Shown one piece after another: positions 50,533 to 59,155 of a DNA stretch of 64,000 bases. Position 1 is the stretch's first letter; each line of letters opens with the position of its first letter. Below the pieces are notes generated by a model that was given only the letters and a program-made list of their open reading frames with translations, was not told where the DNA came from and did not search any database. The DNA comes from Chitinophaga pinensis (GTDB lineage Bacteria > Bacteroidota > Bacteroidia > Chitinophagales > Chitinophagaceae): positions 1-64,000 of the forward strand of contig NZ_VOHS01000023.1 of the NCBI RefSeq assembly GCF_007896845.1, written 5' to 3'. Position numbers and translations under genes: made by a program.

Positions 50533-51540
50533 TCAGGCTCTTAGCTCATAACTCACAGGAGTAGTGCTTACTTCTCCCAATGCGGTCATTTTATTGATAT
50601 CGGGATTCCATACTTTCAGTCTCAGACAGGCCAGAATAGCCTTTGGAGACAGTGAAGTGGTCTTTGCACGCTGCAACTCAGGAATCGCTTCCATTGCTTC
50701 CGGAAGGCGGTAGAACGGAATACGTGAATTCAGGTGATGAATGTGGTGATACCCGATATTACCAGTCACCCATTTCCAGAAAGCATTCATCTGCATATAG
50801 CTGGAAGAAGCCATTGCCGCGTTATCGTGGCACCAGCCTTCTTTATCTCTGAAAGTAACACCCGGGAAATTATGCTGCGCATAAAATAGATAAGCACCGA
50901 TAGCGCAGGCGATAAAGAATGGAATGATCAGTAACAGGAGAAGACTCAACCAGCCCATATAGATGTACAGCAGGGTACCCATCGTGAAATGAAGCACCAG
51001 CGCCAGCAGGGAGTCCATATGACGGGAAGGGCTGCTGGTAAATGATTTTACACTCATTCCTATCATAAACATGCTGAAATAGCCAAATAAAATGGTCAGT
51101 GGATGACGTGCAGCCAGATAAGCCCTTTTTTCAGCAGGAGTAGACTCTTGAAATTTCTGTTGTGTCATGATCGGGAAAGAACCGATGCTGGCGGTGAACA
51201 GCTTGGAATTGTGCGCATGGTGATAATCATGCGAACGCTTCCAGATGCTGGCAGGCGCCAGTATAAATATACCAAAAGCACTAAACAGCACATTTGCCGC
51301 TTTCGACTGGTAAAGAATGGTATGATGCTGAAAATCATGATATATGACAAACATGCGCACAATCACCAGACCGGTGAGTATACTACACGGTATACGCAGA
51401 AACAGTGACGGTAAGAAAGCTGTACAGGCAAAAAGACCGATGAGGACAGCAGCGGTGGAAAGCGTATAATACCAGCTTTTCCACTTAGTTTCTTTCGCAT
51501 ATGGCTTGGTTGCCAGGATTAATTGTTTTCCAGTTAGCAT
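50533..51540 (-). CDS. Fatty acid desaturase (acyl-lipid type)
   Basis: 335 residues with four to five TM segments. Three His boxes are present: YHDFQHH (HxxxHH), RSHDYHHAH (HxxxHH-like), and GYHHIHHLNS (HxxHH), which ligate the di-iron centre of membrane desaturases. The family inserts a cis double bond into acyl chains of membrane lipids, here likely an acyl-lipid desaturase of the omega or delta type. It follows the acyltransferase gene (51602-52507) by 61 bp on the same strand; the two probably share a promoter and adjust membrane lipids together. Electron donor not encoded nearby. Confidence 0.88.
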   Translation of the reverse strand: MLTGKQLILATKPYAKETKWKSWYYTLSTAAVLIGLFACTAFLPSLFLRIPCSILTGLVIVRMFVIYHDFQHHTILYQSKAANVLFSAFGIFILAPASIWKRSHDYHHAHNSKLFTASIGSFPIMTQQKFQESTPAEKRAYLAARHPLTILFGYFSMFMIGMSVKSFTSSPSRHMDSLLALVLHFTMGTLLYIYMGWLSLLLLLIIPFFIACAIGAYLFYAQHNFPGVTFRDKEGWCHDNAAMASSSYMQMNAFWKWVTGNIGYHHIHHLNSRIPFYRLPEAMEAIPELQRAKTTSLSPKAILACLRLKVWNPDINKMTALGEVSTTPVSYELRA

Positions 51541-51601
51541 TGATAGTAATAAATGTGGTGTAGATGTCTTCTTATCTGATGTCGCAGGTTTTTCTTATTT
51601 G

Positions 51602-52507
51602 TTATATGGCTGGCTCTGCGACGGTGGATTCTTTTGCCGGCACAGGGCGTTTGTGTTTCCATCTTCTGTGACTCCACAGCCAGTATTCAGGATGTGCGCA
51701 GATATCCTGCTCCAGTGCCTGCGTATGTGCGGTGGTGATTTCACCATCCTTTGTAGCAGATGGCTGATCGAAAAGCGTGCGTGCGGAAATCTCGTAATAG
51801 CCGCGTTTTACCCGCTGTACATGTACATACACCACAGGATAGTTCATTTTACGGGCAATCTTTTCCGTACCCTGAAATACAGGCGTATCCTGATTCAGAA
51901 AATTGGTCCAGTAAGCACTGGTAGGAGCCGGCGTCTGATCAGCAATAAATGCTGTCGCATCCAGTTCGTTTTTGTGCGCGACCATGTCACGGAAAGTATC
52001 TTTCATAGCAATCAGACCTGTACCGAAGCGCGTACGCATACGATACATCAGTCCGTTGAAATATTTATTGCTGAGTGGATGATATACTACGTAGAGGTGG
52101 TGTTTACCCTGCAGACTGAACGTGTTACCTGCCCATTCCCAGTTGCCGTAATGGCCCATCACGATCATAATGCTTCTGTTCTCAGCTGCATAGCGGTCAA
52201 ACAGCGCCTGTGCTTCCGGCGTCAGTTTACAACGCCTGATAGCAGCCGCTCTGGAAATAGTCAGCGTTTTGAATGTTTCCAGTAATAGATCGCAGAAGTA
52301 ACGGTAGAAACGGCGGCGGATCTTTTCAATTTCCTTAGCAGACTTTTCCGGAAAAGCATTTTGCAGATTCTGTAACACGACTTTCTTGCGGTAGCCGATT
52401 ACATAATACAGCAACACGAACATCACATCACAGAGTCCGTAAAATAACGGAAACGGTAATAGGGAAATCATGTAGATAAACGGAAGTAGGATATAATAAG
52501 TCAGCAT
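51602..52507 (-). CDS. Lipid A biosynthesis-type acyltransferase (LpxL/HtrB family)
   Basis: 301 residues. N-terminal TM (YILLPFIYMISLLPFPLFYG), then YRKKVVLQNLQNAFPEKSAK and the catalytic H-x4-E motif in VMGHYGNWEWAGNTFSLQGK (His and Glu four apart). FIADQTPAPTSAYWTNFLNQ and FQGTEKIARKMNYPVVYVHV complete the LPLAT fold. The family adds secondary acyl chains to Kdo-lipid IVA from acyl-ACP at the inner membrane. In Bacteroidota, relatives can also acylate other lipids, so the exact acceptor is open. Operon with the desaturase downstream; divergent from the GH29 gene over 373 bp. Confidence 0.85.
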   Translation of the reverse strand: MLTYYILLPFIYMISLLPFPLFYGLCDVMFVLLYYVIGYRKKVVLQNLQNAFPEKSAKEIEKIRRRFYRYFCDLLLETFKTLTISRAAAIRRCKLTPEAQALFDRYAAENRSIMIVMGHYGNWEWAGNTFSLQGKHHLYVVYHPLSNKYFNGLMYRMRTRFGTGLIAMKDTFRDMVAHKNELDATAFIADQTPAPTSAYWTNFLNQDTPVFQGTEKIARKMNYPVVYVHVQRVKRGYYEISARTLFDQPSATKDGEITTAHTQALEQDICAHPEYWLWSHRRWKHKRPVPAKESTVAEPAI

Positions 52508-52880
52508 TAGTTCAAAAATACAATTAAATGTAAATATAAAGCAATGTATTTAAGTGTGATAGATATAAAATGTTAATTTCTATCTACCAGTCCGGCGAAA
52601 TTATCTGTATTGTCCTGAAGACCAGTCCCCAGCAGCCCTGCAGTGACCAATGTAGTACATCTCACTGCGAATGGTTTTCGACCCTGATTTACAGCACTTT
52701 TGTGCAATACAGGGCATTTCCTCTCAGTTCACCAATTTTACCGGATGTTGATAGTTATTTAACGGTAAATATGCCAGATACCCCTATAACATTGAAAATC
52801 ATTGTAGCGGCCCGGATTGAGCACTTGCACTTACTGACATTTCTGTGTATTATTATCATTCAGCCAAAAGTGAACAAAAT
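52508..52880. other. Divergent intergenic region
   Basis: 373 bp between the acyltransferase and fucosidase genes. No coding frame, RNA or clear repeat. Promoters for both directions should lie here but no confident -7 box is seen. Confidence 0.4.
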
Positions 52881-54224
52881 ATGTTGAGACGAATCTTTCT
52901 GGCAGCTTCCTGCCTTGTCGTGTGTATGTATGCAAGCGCACAAAAAACAGCGAATGACCCCGCAAAGGAAAAATGGTTTATGGACCTCGGTTTAGGCATG
53001 TTCATTCACTGGAGTGTGGATGTACAGGTGGGCGCGGTGATCAGCCATTCCATGGCAGGCGCTTCTGATGAATATCTGGAACGTTTTACTACCGAACTGC
53101 CCAAAACCTTCAATCCGCATAAATTCAATCCGGATGACTGGGCCGTACTCGCAAAACTGGCTGGTATGAAGTACGTCGTCTTTACCGCCAAACACCACGC
53201 CGGCTTCTGTATGTGGGATACCAAAACGACGCCCTTCAATATCATGAACACCCCTTTTAAAAAGGATGCAACCCGCGCAATCTTCGATGCATTCCGTAAA
53301 CAGGGTATTGCTATTGGTGTGTATTTCTCTCCGGAGGACTTTTATTACCTCTACAAACATAAAGTGCCCATTGGCAGAATGCAGTTGCCACAACATTTCC
53401 CGGAAAAGAATCCGGGTCTGATGGCATATGATAAATCTCAACTGAAAGAACTGCTGACCAACTACGGAAAGATCGATTTTATCTTTTTTGATGGTCCGGC
53501 GGAAGGTTTGAAAGAATACGCATGGGAACTGCAACCGGATATTGTAGTCACCCGCGGACAAATGAACACGCCCGAACAGGAATTGCCGGAGGCGATCATG
53601 CCCGGTCCATGGGAAGCTTGCTTTACCATGGGAACAGACTGGCAATATAAGCCGACTAACGATCCACAGAAATCAGGTACAGAAATGATCAATATGCTGA
53701 TCGAAACCCGCGCAAAAGGAGGGAACCTGCTGCTGAATGTAGGACCTAAACCGGACGGGGAGATACAGATAGAGCAGGAAGCCCTGCTGCGTGAACTGGC
53801 CCTCTGGAACCTTGCAAACGGAGAATCTGTACATGGCGTAAGACCCTGGAATATCGCCCGGGAAGGAAATGTCTGGTTCACCCGTGGAAAAGATACGAGT
53901 ACCGTATACGCTTTTGTACCAGGTGGAAAAGACTGGAAATATGGTGAGCGCAAGGAACTGGTGCTTCGTACTCTGGAAGGTAATCCGCAAACGAAAGTAT
54001 CCATTCTGGGCTATGCCAGTGAGCTGGTAGAATACAAGGAAGGGTTTGATGCGGGCATTTATTCACAATCAACACCTGTGGGATTACTGATCAGCGCTGT
54101 AAACGGACAACGTTTTTATACTGATAGAAAATGGCCCAATCCGGTAGTGATAAAGATCGAAAATGTGAAGTATCGTCCCCTTATTAACAGCTATAAACAA
54201 AGCACGCTTGATGGTGCGAAATAA
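52881..54224 (+). CDS. GH29 alpha-L-fucosidase
   Basis: 447 residues from ATG 52881 (MLRRIFLAASCLVVCMYASA), a signal peptide ending ASAQ. Family 29 features: GMFIHWSVDV near residue 40, FTAKHHAGFCMWDTKTTPFN, GVYFSPEDFYYLYKH, and nucleophile Asp204 in IDFIFFDGPAEG. The acid/base is not assignable by eye, as is usual in GH29. RAKGGNLLLNVGPKPDGEIQ is a strong hallmark. The C-terminal about 110 residues form a beta-sandwich (VYAFVPGGKDW, VSILGYASEL). It removes terminal alpha-L-fucose from glycans in the periplasm or outside. The AraC regulator 39 bp downstream may respond to the released sugar. Confidence 0.9.
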   Translation: MLRRIFLAASCLVVCMYASAQKTANDPAKEKWFMDLGLGMFIHWSVDVQVGAVISHSMAGASDEYLERFTTELPKTFNPHKFNPDDWAVLAKLAGMKYVVFTAKHHAGFCMWDTKTTPFNIMNTPFKKDATRAIFDAFRKQGIAIGVYFSPEDFYYLYKHKVPIGRMQLPQHFPEKNPGLMAYDKSQLKELLTNYGKIDFIFFDGPAEGLKEYAWELQPDIVVTRGQMNTPEQELPEAIMPGPWEACFTMGTDWQYKPTNDPQKSGTEMINMLIETRAKGGNLLLNVGPKPDGEIQIEQEALLRELALWNLANGESVHGVRPWNIAREGNVWFTRGKDTSTVYAFVPGGKDWKYGERKELVLRTLEGNPQTKVSILGYASELVEYKEGFDAGIYSQSTPVGLLISAVNGQRFYTDRKWPNPVVIKIENVKYRPLINSYKQSTLDGAK

Positions 54225-54262
54225 ATAGAATATCAGGGGAATTGGCGACCTTTAGGCAGAGA

Positions 54263-55060
54263 ATGCCTGCTATGTCAGTTTCCGATCCGAAAAGCGGTAT
54301 GTTCAGCAAAGAATATCTGCAGCCTGATAATCAGCTGCAGGACCATATACATGCCTATATTGTCCTGCAGGCTGATTTTCCGGATCCTGTCAACCGGGAC
54401 TATATGCTATTACCACAAGTACATCCCTTCCTGTTGCTTAATTTGAGCGAAACGCATACTATACAAAACAAACAGACAGGTGAATATTTACTACGACACC
54501 TGCTCATTCCCCCACATCATCAATCTCTGTCTTTCAGGATAAGTCCCCGGATGAAAATACTCGCCATACAGGGTGTTGCCGGTAGCGGTAGTCATTTGTT
54601 TGAGGATATTTTGCAGCTGGATCATATACAACAGCAACTGTCGCAATGTAAGGATACACAAAGCATGCGGACCCTGCTTAATACTTTATTATCTGCCTGT
54701 TTAAAATGTGAAAAACGATCTGCCGGGAGTATACGCGAGGCCGTGCGCGTCATTTTGCATACAGGTGGAAATGTGCTTATCCGTCAGCTGGAAGCAGCTA
54801 CATTTCAGACAAAGCGTACACTCGAACGGGGCTTTCTGACACAGACAGGGCTGCATCTGAAAATGTTCTGCCGCATTATCCGTTTCAGAAGAGCGATTGC
54901 CTGCATAGAAAAAGAAAAGCAATTGTGCTGGGCTAAACTGGCGCAGGACTGTGGTTATTGCGATCAGACGCATTTCATCAATGAATTCCATTTCTTTGCC
55001 GGTTGTCTGCCGGGTGCTTATATCGGTACGCCTTCGTCATTCGAGCAGGCCATCGGTTAA
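54263..55060 (+). CDS. AraC-family transcriptional regulator
   Basis: About 265 residues from ATG 54263 (MPAMSVSDPKSGMFSKEYLQ); ATG 54272 is a near-equal alternative. The N-terminal about 150 residues (LQPDNQLQDHIHAYIVLQAD, LLPQVHPFLLLNLSE) fit the DUF6597-type AraC sensor domain. The C-terminus has two helix-turn-helix motifs (LIRQLEAATFQTKRTLERGF and LAQDCGYCDQTHFINEFHFF) with the second ending AGCLPGAYIG, close to the usual G-x-x-P-x-x-Y. It follows a GH29 gene and precedes the DsrE/cytochrome pair on the same strand. Its target is not clear from context. Confidence 0.82.
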   Translation: MPAMSVSDPKSGMFSKEYLQPDNQLQDHIHAYIVLQADFPDPVNRDYMLLPQVHPFLLLNLSETHTIQNKQTGEYLLRHLLIPPHHQSLSFRISPRMKILAIQGVAGSGSHLFEDILQLDHIQQQLSQCKDTQSMRTLLNTLLSACLKCEKRSAGSIREAVRVILHTGGNVLIRQLEAATFQTKRTLERGFLTQTGLHLKMFCRIIRFRRAIACIEKEKQLCWAKLAQDCGYCDQTHFINEFHFFAGCLPGAYIGTPSSFEQAIG

Positions 55061-55231
55061 AATTGTCACTTTTATCCGATACTGCCGTACTTTACTTTCC
55101 TAATTTTGTCATAAGAGCACTTCTGTTTATACTTCACATGTAACCGGCCGTATTCCAGAATACCAACAATATAACCCCATCGGGCTGGTTTTTCGTTATG
55201 CCACAACTGAACTGATATAAAAATTGTACAC

Positions 55232-55930
55232 ATGGAAAATGCTGACCTGTTTACGAACCGCCGTGACTTTCTGGGTAAAATGATGCTGGGCGTAACAGCT
55301 TTAGGTTTACCCGTGCTTTCCTCATTACCGTTGCAAGCTGCAACAGCTGCTGTCTCCACAACAGACAATAGCGAGGATCCAGATGCCTGGATCAACAGGA
55401 TCAAAGGCAAACACCGCATCATTATCGATGTTCCCCGTCCGCATGAGATCATGCCATTTGCCTGGGCGCGCGTCTTTTTACTCACTAACGAAGCTACCGG
55501 CGTCCCTGAAAAGGATTGTGGCGTGGTAGTCGTATTGCGTCATGACGCGATTCCTTATGCTATGAAAGATGACTTATGGGCCAAATACAAATTTGGTGAA
55601 GTATTTAAGGCAGATGATCCGATGACGAAAGCGCCTGCTACCAGAAATCCTTTCTGGCAGCCTAAACCGGGTGATTTTAAAGTGCCGGGTGTGGGCAATG
55701 TCGCTATTGGTATCAATGAACTGCAGGAGAGTGGTGTGATGTTCTGTGTTTGCAATGTTGCCCTGACTGTATATAGTGCTGTTGTTGCACAGCAAATGGG
55801 CATCGGAGCAGAAGAAGTAAAGAAAGACTGGATGGCCGGTATCTTACCGGGTGTACAGGTTGTACCATCTGGTGTATGGGCGATTGGTCGTGCACAGGAA
55901 AAGAACTGTTCGTATTGTTTCGCTGGTTGA
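55232..55930 (+). CDS. Tat-exported DsrE-like protein
   Basis: 232 residues. A twin-arginine signal NRRDFLGKMMLGVTALGLP ends about residue 38 (LQAATAA). Then a DsrE/DsrF-like alpha/beta domain: IIIDVPRPHEIMPFAWARVF, LTNEATGVPEKDCGVVVVLR, HDAIPYAMKDDLWAKYKFGE, NELQESGVMFCVCNVALTVY and AEEVKKDWMAGILPGVQVVP, ending AQEKNCSYCFAG. The Cys in MFCVCN lies where sulfur-carrying Cys sits in DsrE relatives, and a further C-x2-C is at the very C-terminus. The protein would be folded before export. It is paired with a diheme cytochrome gene 17 bp downstream. A periplasmic sulfur-transfer role is inferred, not shown. Confidence 0.75.
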   Translation: MENADLFTNRRDFLGKMMLGVTALGLPVLSSLPLQAATAAVSTTDNSEDPDAWINRIKGKHRIIIDVPRPHEIMPFAWARVFLLTNEATGVPEKDCGVVVVLRHDAIPYAMKDDLWAKYKFGEVFKADDPMTKAPATRNPFWQPKPGDFKVPGVGNVAIGINELQESGVMFCVCNVALTVYSAVVAQQMGIGAEEVKKDWMAGILPGVQVVPSGVWAIGRAQEKNCSYCFAG

Positions 55931-55947
55931 TCCGTCAATCATAGGCT

Positions 55948-56865
55948 ATGCGTTTTGGGATCCCCTTATTGTTTGGCTGCGTAGTAGCAGGCAGTGTAAT
56001 GGCTGTTTCCTGTAAGCGGGGGGAACATGTCTGGACGGCGCCTGATACAGTCAATATTCCTCATAATACATCCGGAGAGCTGATCCGGTATGGAAGGGAA
56101 TTGATTGTGCATACAGCGATGTATTTAGGTCCGGAGGGTAAAGTCGCCACCATCAGTAACGGGATGAATTGTCAGAATTGCCATCTGGAGGCGGGTACAA
56201 AGTTTATGGGCAATAATTTCGCGGCAACAGCGGCGAACTATCCCCGTTACCGGGAAAGAAGCGGAAGCATTGAATCGCTGGATAAGCGTATCAATGACTG
56301 CTTAATAAGAAGTCTGAACGGATCACCACTTGATAGAAATAGTCATGAGATGCAGGCAATGATTGCCTATATCGAATGGGTGGGAATGACAGTGAATAAT
56401 GGCGCTAAGCCGCCCGGCAGTGGTATCAGAGAGCTGCCCTATTTGCTCCGGGCGGCTGATACGTCAAAAGGCAGACTGGTATTTGACAATAAATGCCGGG
56501 AATGTCATGGTACAGATGGAACCGGAAAGTATGATTCCCTGACAAAAGAATATGTTTATCCTCCGCTATGGGGACCGCATAGCTATAATAATGGCGCAGG
56601 TATTTTCAGACTGTCAAAATTTGCCGGATATGTTAAAGCGAATATGCCATTGAATAATGCACGGCTGACAGATGAAGAGGCCTGGGATGTGGCAGCGTTT
56701 GTAAATTCGCAGCCGAGGACAGAGAAATTGTTTGAGAAGGACTGGCCTGATCTTAACACGAAGCCCCCTGATGTTGCGACAGCTCCGTTTGCGGATACAT
56801 TTTCTGCTGTGCAGCATAAGTATGGTCCATTTGGGGTGATTGTGAAAAGCAGGAAGAAGCACTAA
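55948..56865 (+). CDS. Diheme c-type cytochrome lipoprotein, TsdA-like
   Basis: 305 residues. Lipoprotein signal MRFGIPLLFGCVVAGSVMAV with lipobox AVSC (Cys22). Heme 1: Cys75-x-x-Cys78-His79 (NCQNCHLEAG). Heme 2: Cys183-x-x-Cys186-His187 (KCRECHGTDGTG). A free Cys118 lies in RINDCLIRSLNG, a motif shared with thiosulfate dehydrogenase TsdA and SoxA-like cytochromes, where such a Cys ligates the first heme. Candidate Met ligands lie in NMPLNNARLTDEEAWDVAAF. It would be anchored facing the periplasm and could oxidise thiosulfate to tetrathionate or the reverse. It follows the DsrE-like gene by 17 bp and is terminated by a hairpin overlapping its stop. Confidence 0.82.
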   Translation: MRFGIPLLFGCVVAGSVMAVSCKRGEHVWTAPDTVNIPHNTSGELIRYGRELIVHTAMYLGPEGKVATISNGMNCQNCHLEAGTKFMGNNFAATAANYPRYRERSGSIESLDKRINDCLIRSLNGSPLDRNSHEMQAMIAYIEWVGMTVNNGAKPPGSGIRELPYLLRAADTSKGRLVFDNKCRECHGTDGTGKYDSLTKEYVYPPLWGPHSYNNGAGIFRLSKFAGYVKANMPLNNARLTDEEAWDVAAFVNSQPRTEKLFEKDWPDLNTKPPDVATAPFADTFSAVQHKYGPFGVIVKSRKKH

Positions 56866-56889
56866 CTGCTGTTGAGTGGTTAGTGCTTC
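56856..56889 (+). terminator. Terminator overlapping the cytochrome stop codon
   Basis: GAAGCACTAAC and GTTAGTGCTTC pair perfectly (11 bp) around a 12-base loop; the left arm contains the TAA stop. CTGCTATTTAGTTGTTATTTT follows. Confidence 0.7.
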
Positions 56890-56967
56890 CTGCTATTTAG
56901 TTGTTATTTTGGATTTTGCGCTGTTTTTGTTTTCCTTACACAATTTTGTTGTTAACTATTAGATTGT

Positions 56968-57178
56968 TCAGCGTCCCGCTTTTCTTTTCCTCCTCCATGA
57001 ATTGCTCACACATAATTTGCGCAATAGTCTTTTTCTGCTATCTGTCAGGCACAAATCCCGATGTAATCTGCTGATCAGGTTATCAGAAGGAATTGTTTGT
57101 TGACATCATTACCGGGTAATTAGAAAATGAGACTTTAAGTACGCGTTTATCGATTGTTTTGGTGCTCTTATCCACATA
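56968..57178 (-). pseudogene. Decayed tandem copy of the 74-residue gene
   Basis: On the minus strand the frame reads DKSTKTIDKRVLKVSFSNYP, then two stops, then QQITSGFVPDR, a stop, and QKKTIAQIMCEQFMEEEKKS. This lines up along its length with the intact neighbour: HKTLDERAVRNLLFKLPG, then MWGFIPYKKQPKSIAEILLE and KLLEEKRKAQQ. It has lost its start and gained at least three in-frame stops. It is therefore a true pseudogene, unlike the frame breaks at the left of the window. It shows that this small gene was once duplicated here. Confidence 0.6.
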
Positions 57179-57210
57179 TGATTGGTGTTAACGGGATAAT
57201 AAGATGCGAT

Positions 57211-57435
57211 TCATTGCTGCGCTTTTCTCTTTTCCTCAAGAAGTTTTTCCAGCAGGATCTCAGCTATTGACTTGGGTTGCTTTTTGTAAGGAATAAATCC
57301 CCACATAAGTTCTACTCCTAATATACCAGGTGCAGGTATAATCATACCATTGTCAGCACCCGGTAGTTTAAATAGTAAATTCCTGACAGCTCGCTCATCG
57401 AGTGTTTTGTGTTTCTTTTTTCTTTTCCAGAACAT
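57211..57435 (-). CDS. Small hypothetical protein
   Basis: 74 residues, MFWKRKKKHKTLDERAVRNL to LLEEKRKAQQ. A highly basic N-terminus (KRKKKHK), a Gly/Pro-rich middle (GADNGMIIPAPGILGVELMW) and a basic amphipathic helix at the C-terminus (SIAEILLEKLLEEKRKAQQ). No TM. A decayed copy lies directly downstream (56968-57178), which supports this being a real gene under past selection. It sits 53 bp downstream of a membrane-protein gene on the same strand and is probably co-transcribed with it. I recognise no family. Confidence 0.6.
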   Translation of the reverse strand: MFWKRKKKHKTLDERAVRNLLFKLPGADNGMIIPAPGILGVELMWGFIPYKKQPKSIAEILLEKLLEEKRKAQQ

Positions 57436-57488
57436 ATTTTGTGTTTTTTAAAAGTTAAGAATGCTATGTAAATATGAGACGCAAATAA

Positions 57489-58022
57489 CTACTTTTTATC
57501 GAGATTTATATACTCCCAAATGCAATATAGGTAAGGAATGCAAGCAGTAATGGCTAAGTAAAAAGCAAAGTGGTAAAATGTTGTTGCGCGTTTCAGTTTG
57601 CGCTTTCTTGTTTCAATTATTTTTTCCAGATCTTCGATGTAACTGGATTTAATTTGTATGTCTGTTATGTCTGGCGGAAGTCCCAGTGTCTGATACAGGA
57701 ATTTTAGGAATTTATAGTATGTTTCCGGCGTAGATAGTAATAGTAATTTCTCCGGCAGCATCTGTAATACTGCAAATATCAGCGACACCGCAAATAATCC
57801 CCCAAACCCATAAAATGCCCAATAAAACTCAACATCCCGCACGACCTTCTCAATAAACAATTTTTGACACAAGGGAATCAGAAAAATACAAAATGCAGAA
57901 TACAACACTAATAACGTAGTGAACTTGTCCATATTCTTTTGCAATGCAACCGCATACTGTTCCAGCCGTTGCTCATTTAACTCAATGATATAATCAAGGT
58001 CATAGAATGACTTACTCCCCAT
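57489..58022 (-). CDS. Three-TM membrane protein with coiled-coil ends, hypothetical
   Basis: 177 residues. A cytoplasmic N-terminal helix (YDLDYIIELNEQRLEQYAVA) leads into TM1 (FTTLLVLYSAFCIFLIPLCQ), TM2 (FYWAFYGFGGLFAVSLIFAV), a roughly 60-residue cytoplasmic region with charged helix (YIEDLEKIIETRKRKLKRAT), and TM3 (FAFYLAITACIPYLYCIWEY). This order, a paired helix, two TMs, a soluble part and a last TM, is shared with several bacterial stress and defence-associated membrane proteins (for example SLATT-like), but I see no diagnostic motif and do not assign one. It is followed by the small gene 57211-57435. Confidence 0.6.
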   Translation of the reverse strand: MGSKSFYDLDYIIELNEQRLEQYAVALQKNMDKFTTLLVLYSAFCIFLIPLCQKLFIEKVVRDVEFYWAFYGFGGLFAVSLIFAVLQMLPEKLLLLSTPETYYKFLKFLYQTLGLPPDITDIQIKSSYIEDLEKIIETRKRKLKRATTFYHFAFYLAITACIPYLYCIWEYINLDKK

Positions 58023-58217
58023 AACGAAAGTGTTAAGATTAACAAACGAAAAACAAAATGATTGTTGGAGTATTCAATTAGTGAGAGCTTACTGCATCCG
58101 CAGCAGACACTAAAATACATACGAAAATTCAACTCTCAAAAAATTATTGTAGATTCTCTTAACATTAAGATAATTTTAATTTTCTTGCTGAAAGTATCAA
58201 CTTGCCTTAATAATAGC

Positions 58218-59123
58218 ATGTCGATGAAACATACCATTCTTTTACCATTAGTCGCTGTATTATTCACAGCAAATGTTTGTGCACAACAGAAAACTGATGT
58301 GCAGGCCCATCGCGGAGGCAGAGGATTAATGCCTGAAAATACTATTCCCGCTATGTTACACGCCATTGATCTGGGTGTGAGAACGCTTGAATTGGACTGT
58401 GTGATCTCTTCAGATAAAAAAGTAGTTGTATCGCATGATGTGTTCATGTCGTCAGAGTTTATCCGCAAACCTGATGGCTCGGATATTCAGAAAGCGGAAG
58501 AAAAACAATATGCGCTGTACACCATGACTTATGACAGTATCCGTAAGTTTGATGCAGGCATTAAGCCTTATGCGAAATTCCCTGAACAGGTAAAGATGAA
58601 GGCGTATAAACCTTTATTGTCTGATCTGATCGATAGCGTGGAAGCTTATGTCAAAAAGCATCACCTGAAACCGGTTAACTATAATATCGAAACAAAATGT
58701 TCTCCGGAAGGGGATGACAAGCTCCATCCTAAACCAGTCATATTTGCTGGTATGGTCATGGATGTGATAAAGAAAAAGAAAATTGCAGACAGAGTCACTA
58801 TACAGTCTTTTGACCCGCGTACCTTACAGGTGATTCATAAGACAGATCCTAAACAGGTATTGGCATTGCTGGTGATGAACAAAGAGAATCTGACAGACAA
58901 TCTGCAGAAGCTGGGATTCACACCGGCTATTTACAGTCCTTATTACCTGATGGTAACGCCTGAGCTGGTAAAGGAAGCGCATGAAAAGAAGATAAAAGTG
59001 TTGCCGTGGACGGTGAATGAACCGGCTGACATGGAGAAGATGATGTCCATGGAAGTGGATGGTATCATCACTGATTATCCGGACAGACTGATAAAGATAG
59101 TGGGTCGCTATCAACAGCCATAA
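58218..59123 (+). CDS. Glycerophosphodiester phosphodiesterase, secreted
   Basis: 301 residues from ATG 58218 (MSMKHTILLPLVAVLFTANV), a signal peptide ending VCAQ; the long upstream extension of the frame has no signal and is dropped. GDPD motifs: AHRGGRGLMPENTIPAMLHA (His-Arg-Gly and the Glu of PENT), TLELDCVISSDKKVVVSHD (Glu-x-Asp metal pair and second His), NIETKCSPEGDD, VTIQSFDPRTL and the final DGIITDYPDRL. It hydrolyses glycerophosphodiesters (deacylated phospholipids) to glycerol-3-phosphate and an alcohol, supplying carbon and phosphate. Monocistronic, ended by a bidirectional terminator shared with the sulfatase gene. Confidence 0.9.
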   Translation: MSMKHTILLPLVAVLFTANVCAQQKTDVQAHRGGRGLMPENTIPAMLHAIDLGVRTLELDCVISSDKKVVVSHDVFMSSEFIRKPDGSDIQKAEEKQYALYTMTYDSIRKFDAGIKPYAKFPEQVKMKAYKPLLSDLIDSVEAYVKKHHLKPVNYNIETKCSPEGDDKLHPKPVIFAGMVMDVIKKKKIADRVTIQSFDPRTLQVIHKTDPKQVLALLVMNKENLTDNLQKLGFTPAIYSPYYLMVTPELVKEAHEKKIKVLPWTVNEPADMEKMMSMEVDGIITDYPDRLIKIVGRYQQP

Positions 59124-59129
59124 AAAAAG

Positions 59130-59155
59130 AAGGGGGCTCAAACGGCCCCCTTTGT
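59130..59155. terminator. Bidirectional terminator
   Basis: AAGGGGGC and GCCCCCTT pair around TCAAACG, with A7 before and TTTGTTATTG after, between the converging GDPD and sulfatase genes. Confidence 0.75.

Noticed and set aside
57489..58022. Membrane effector of a CBASS- or SLATT-type defence system
   Set aside because: No nucleotidyltransferase, TIR or sensor gene is nearby and no family motif is seen; left as a hypothetical membrane protein.
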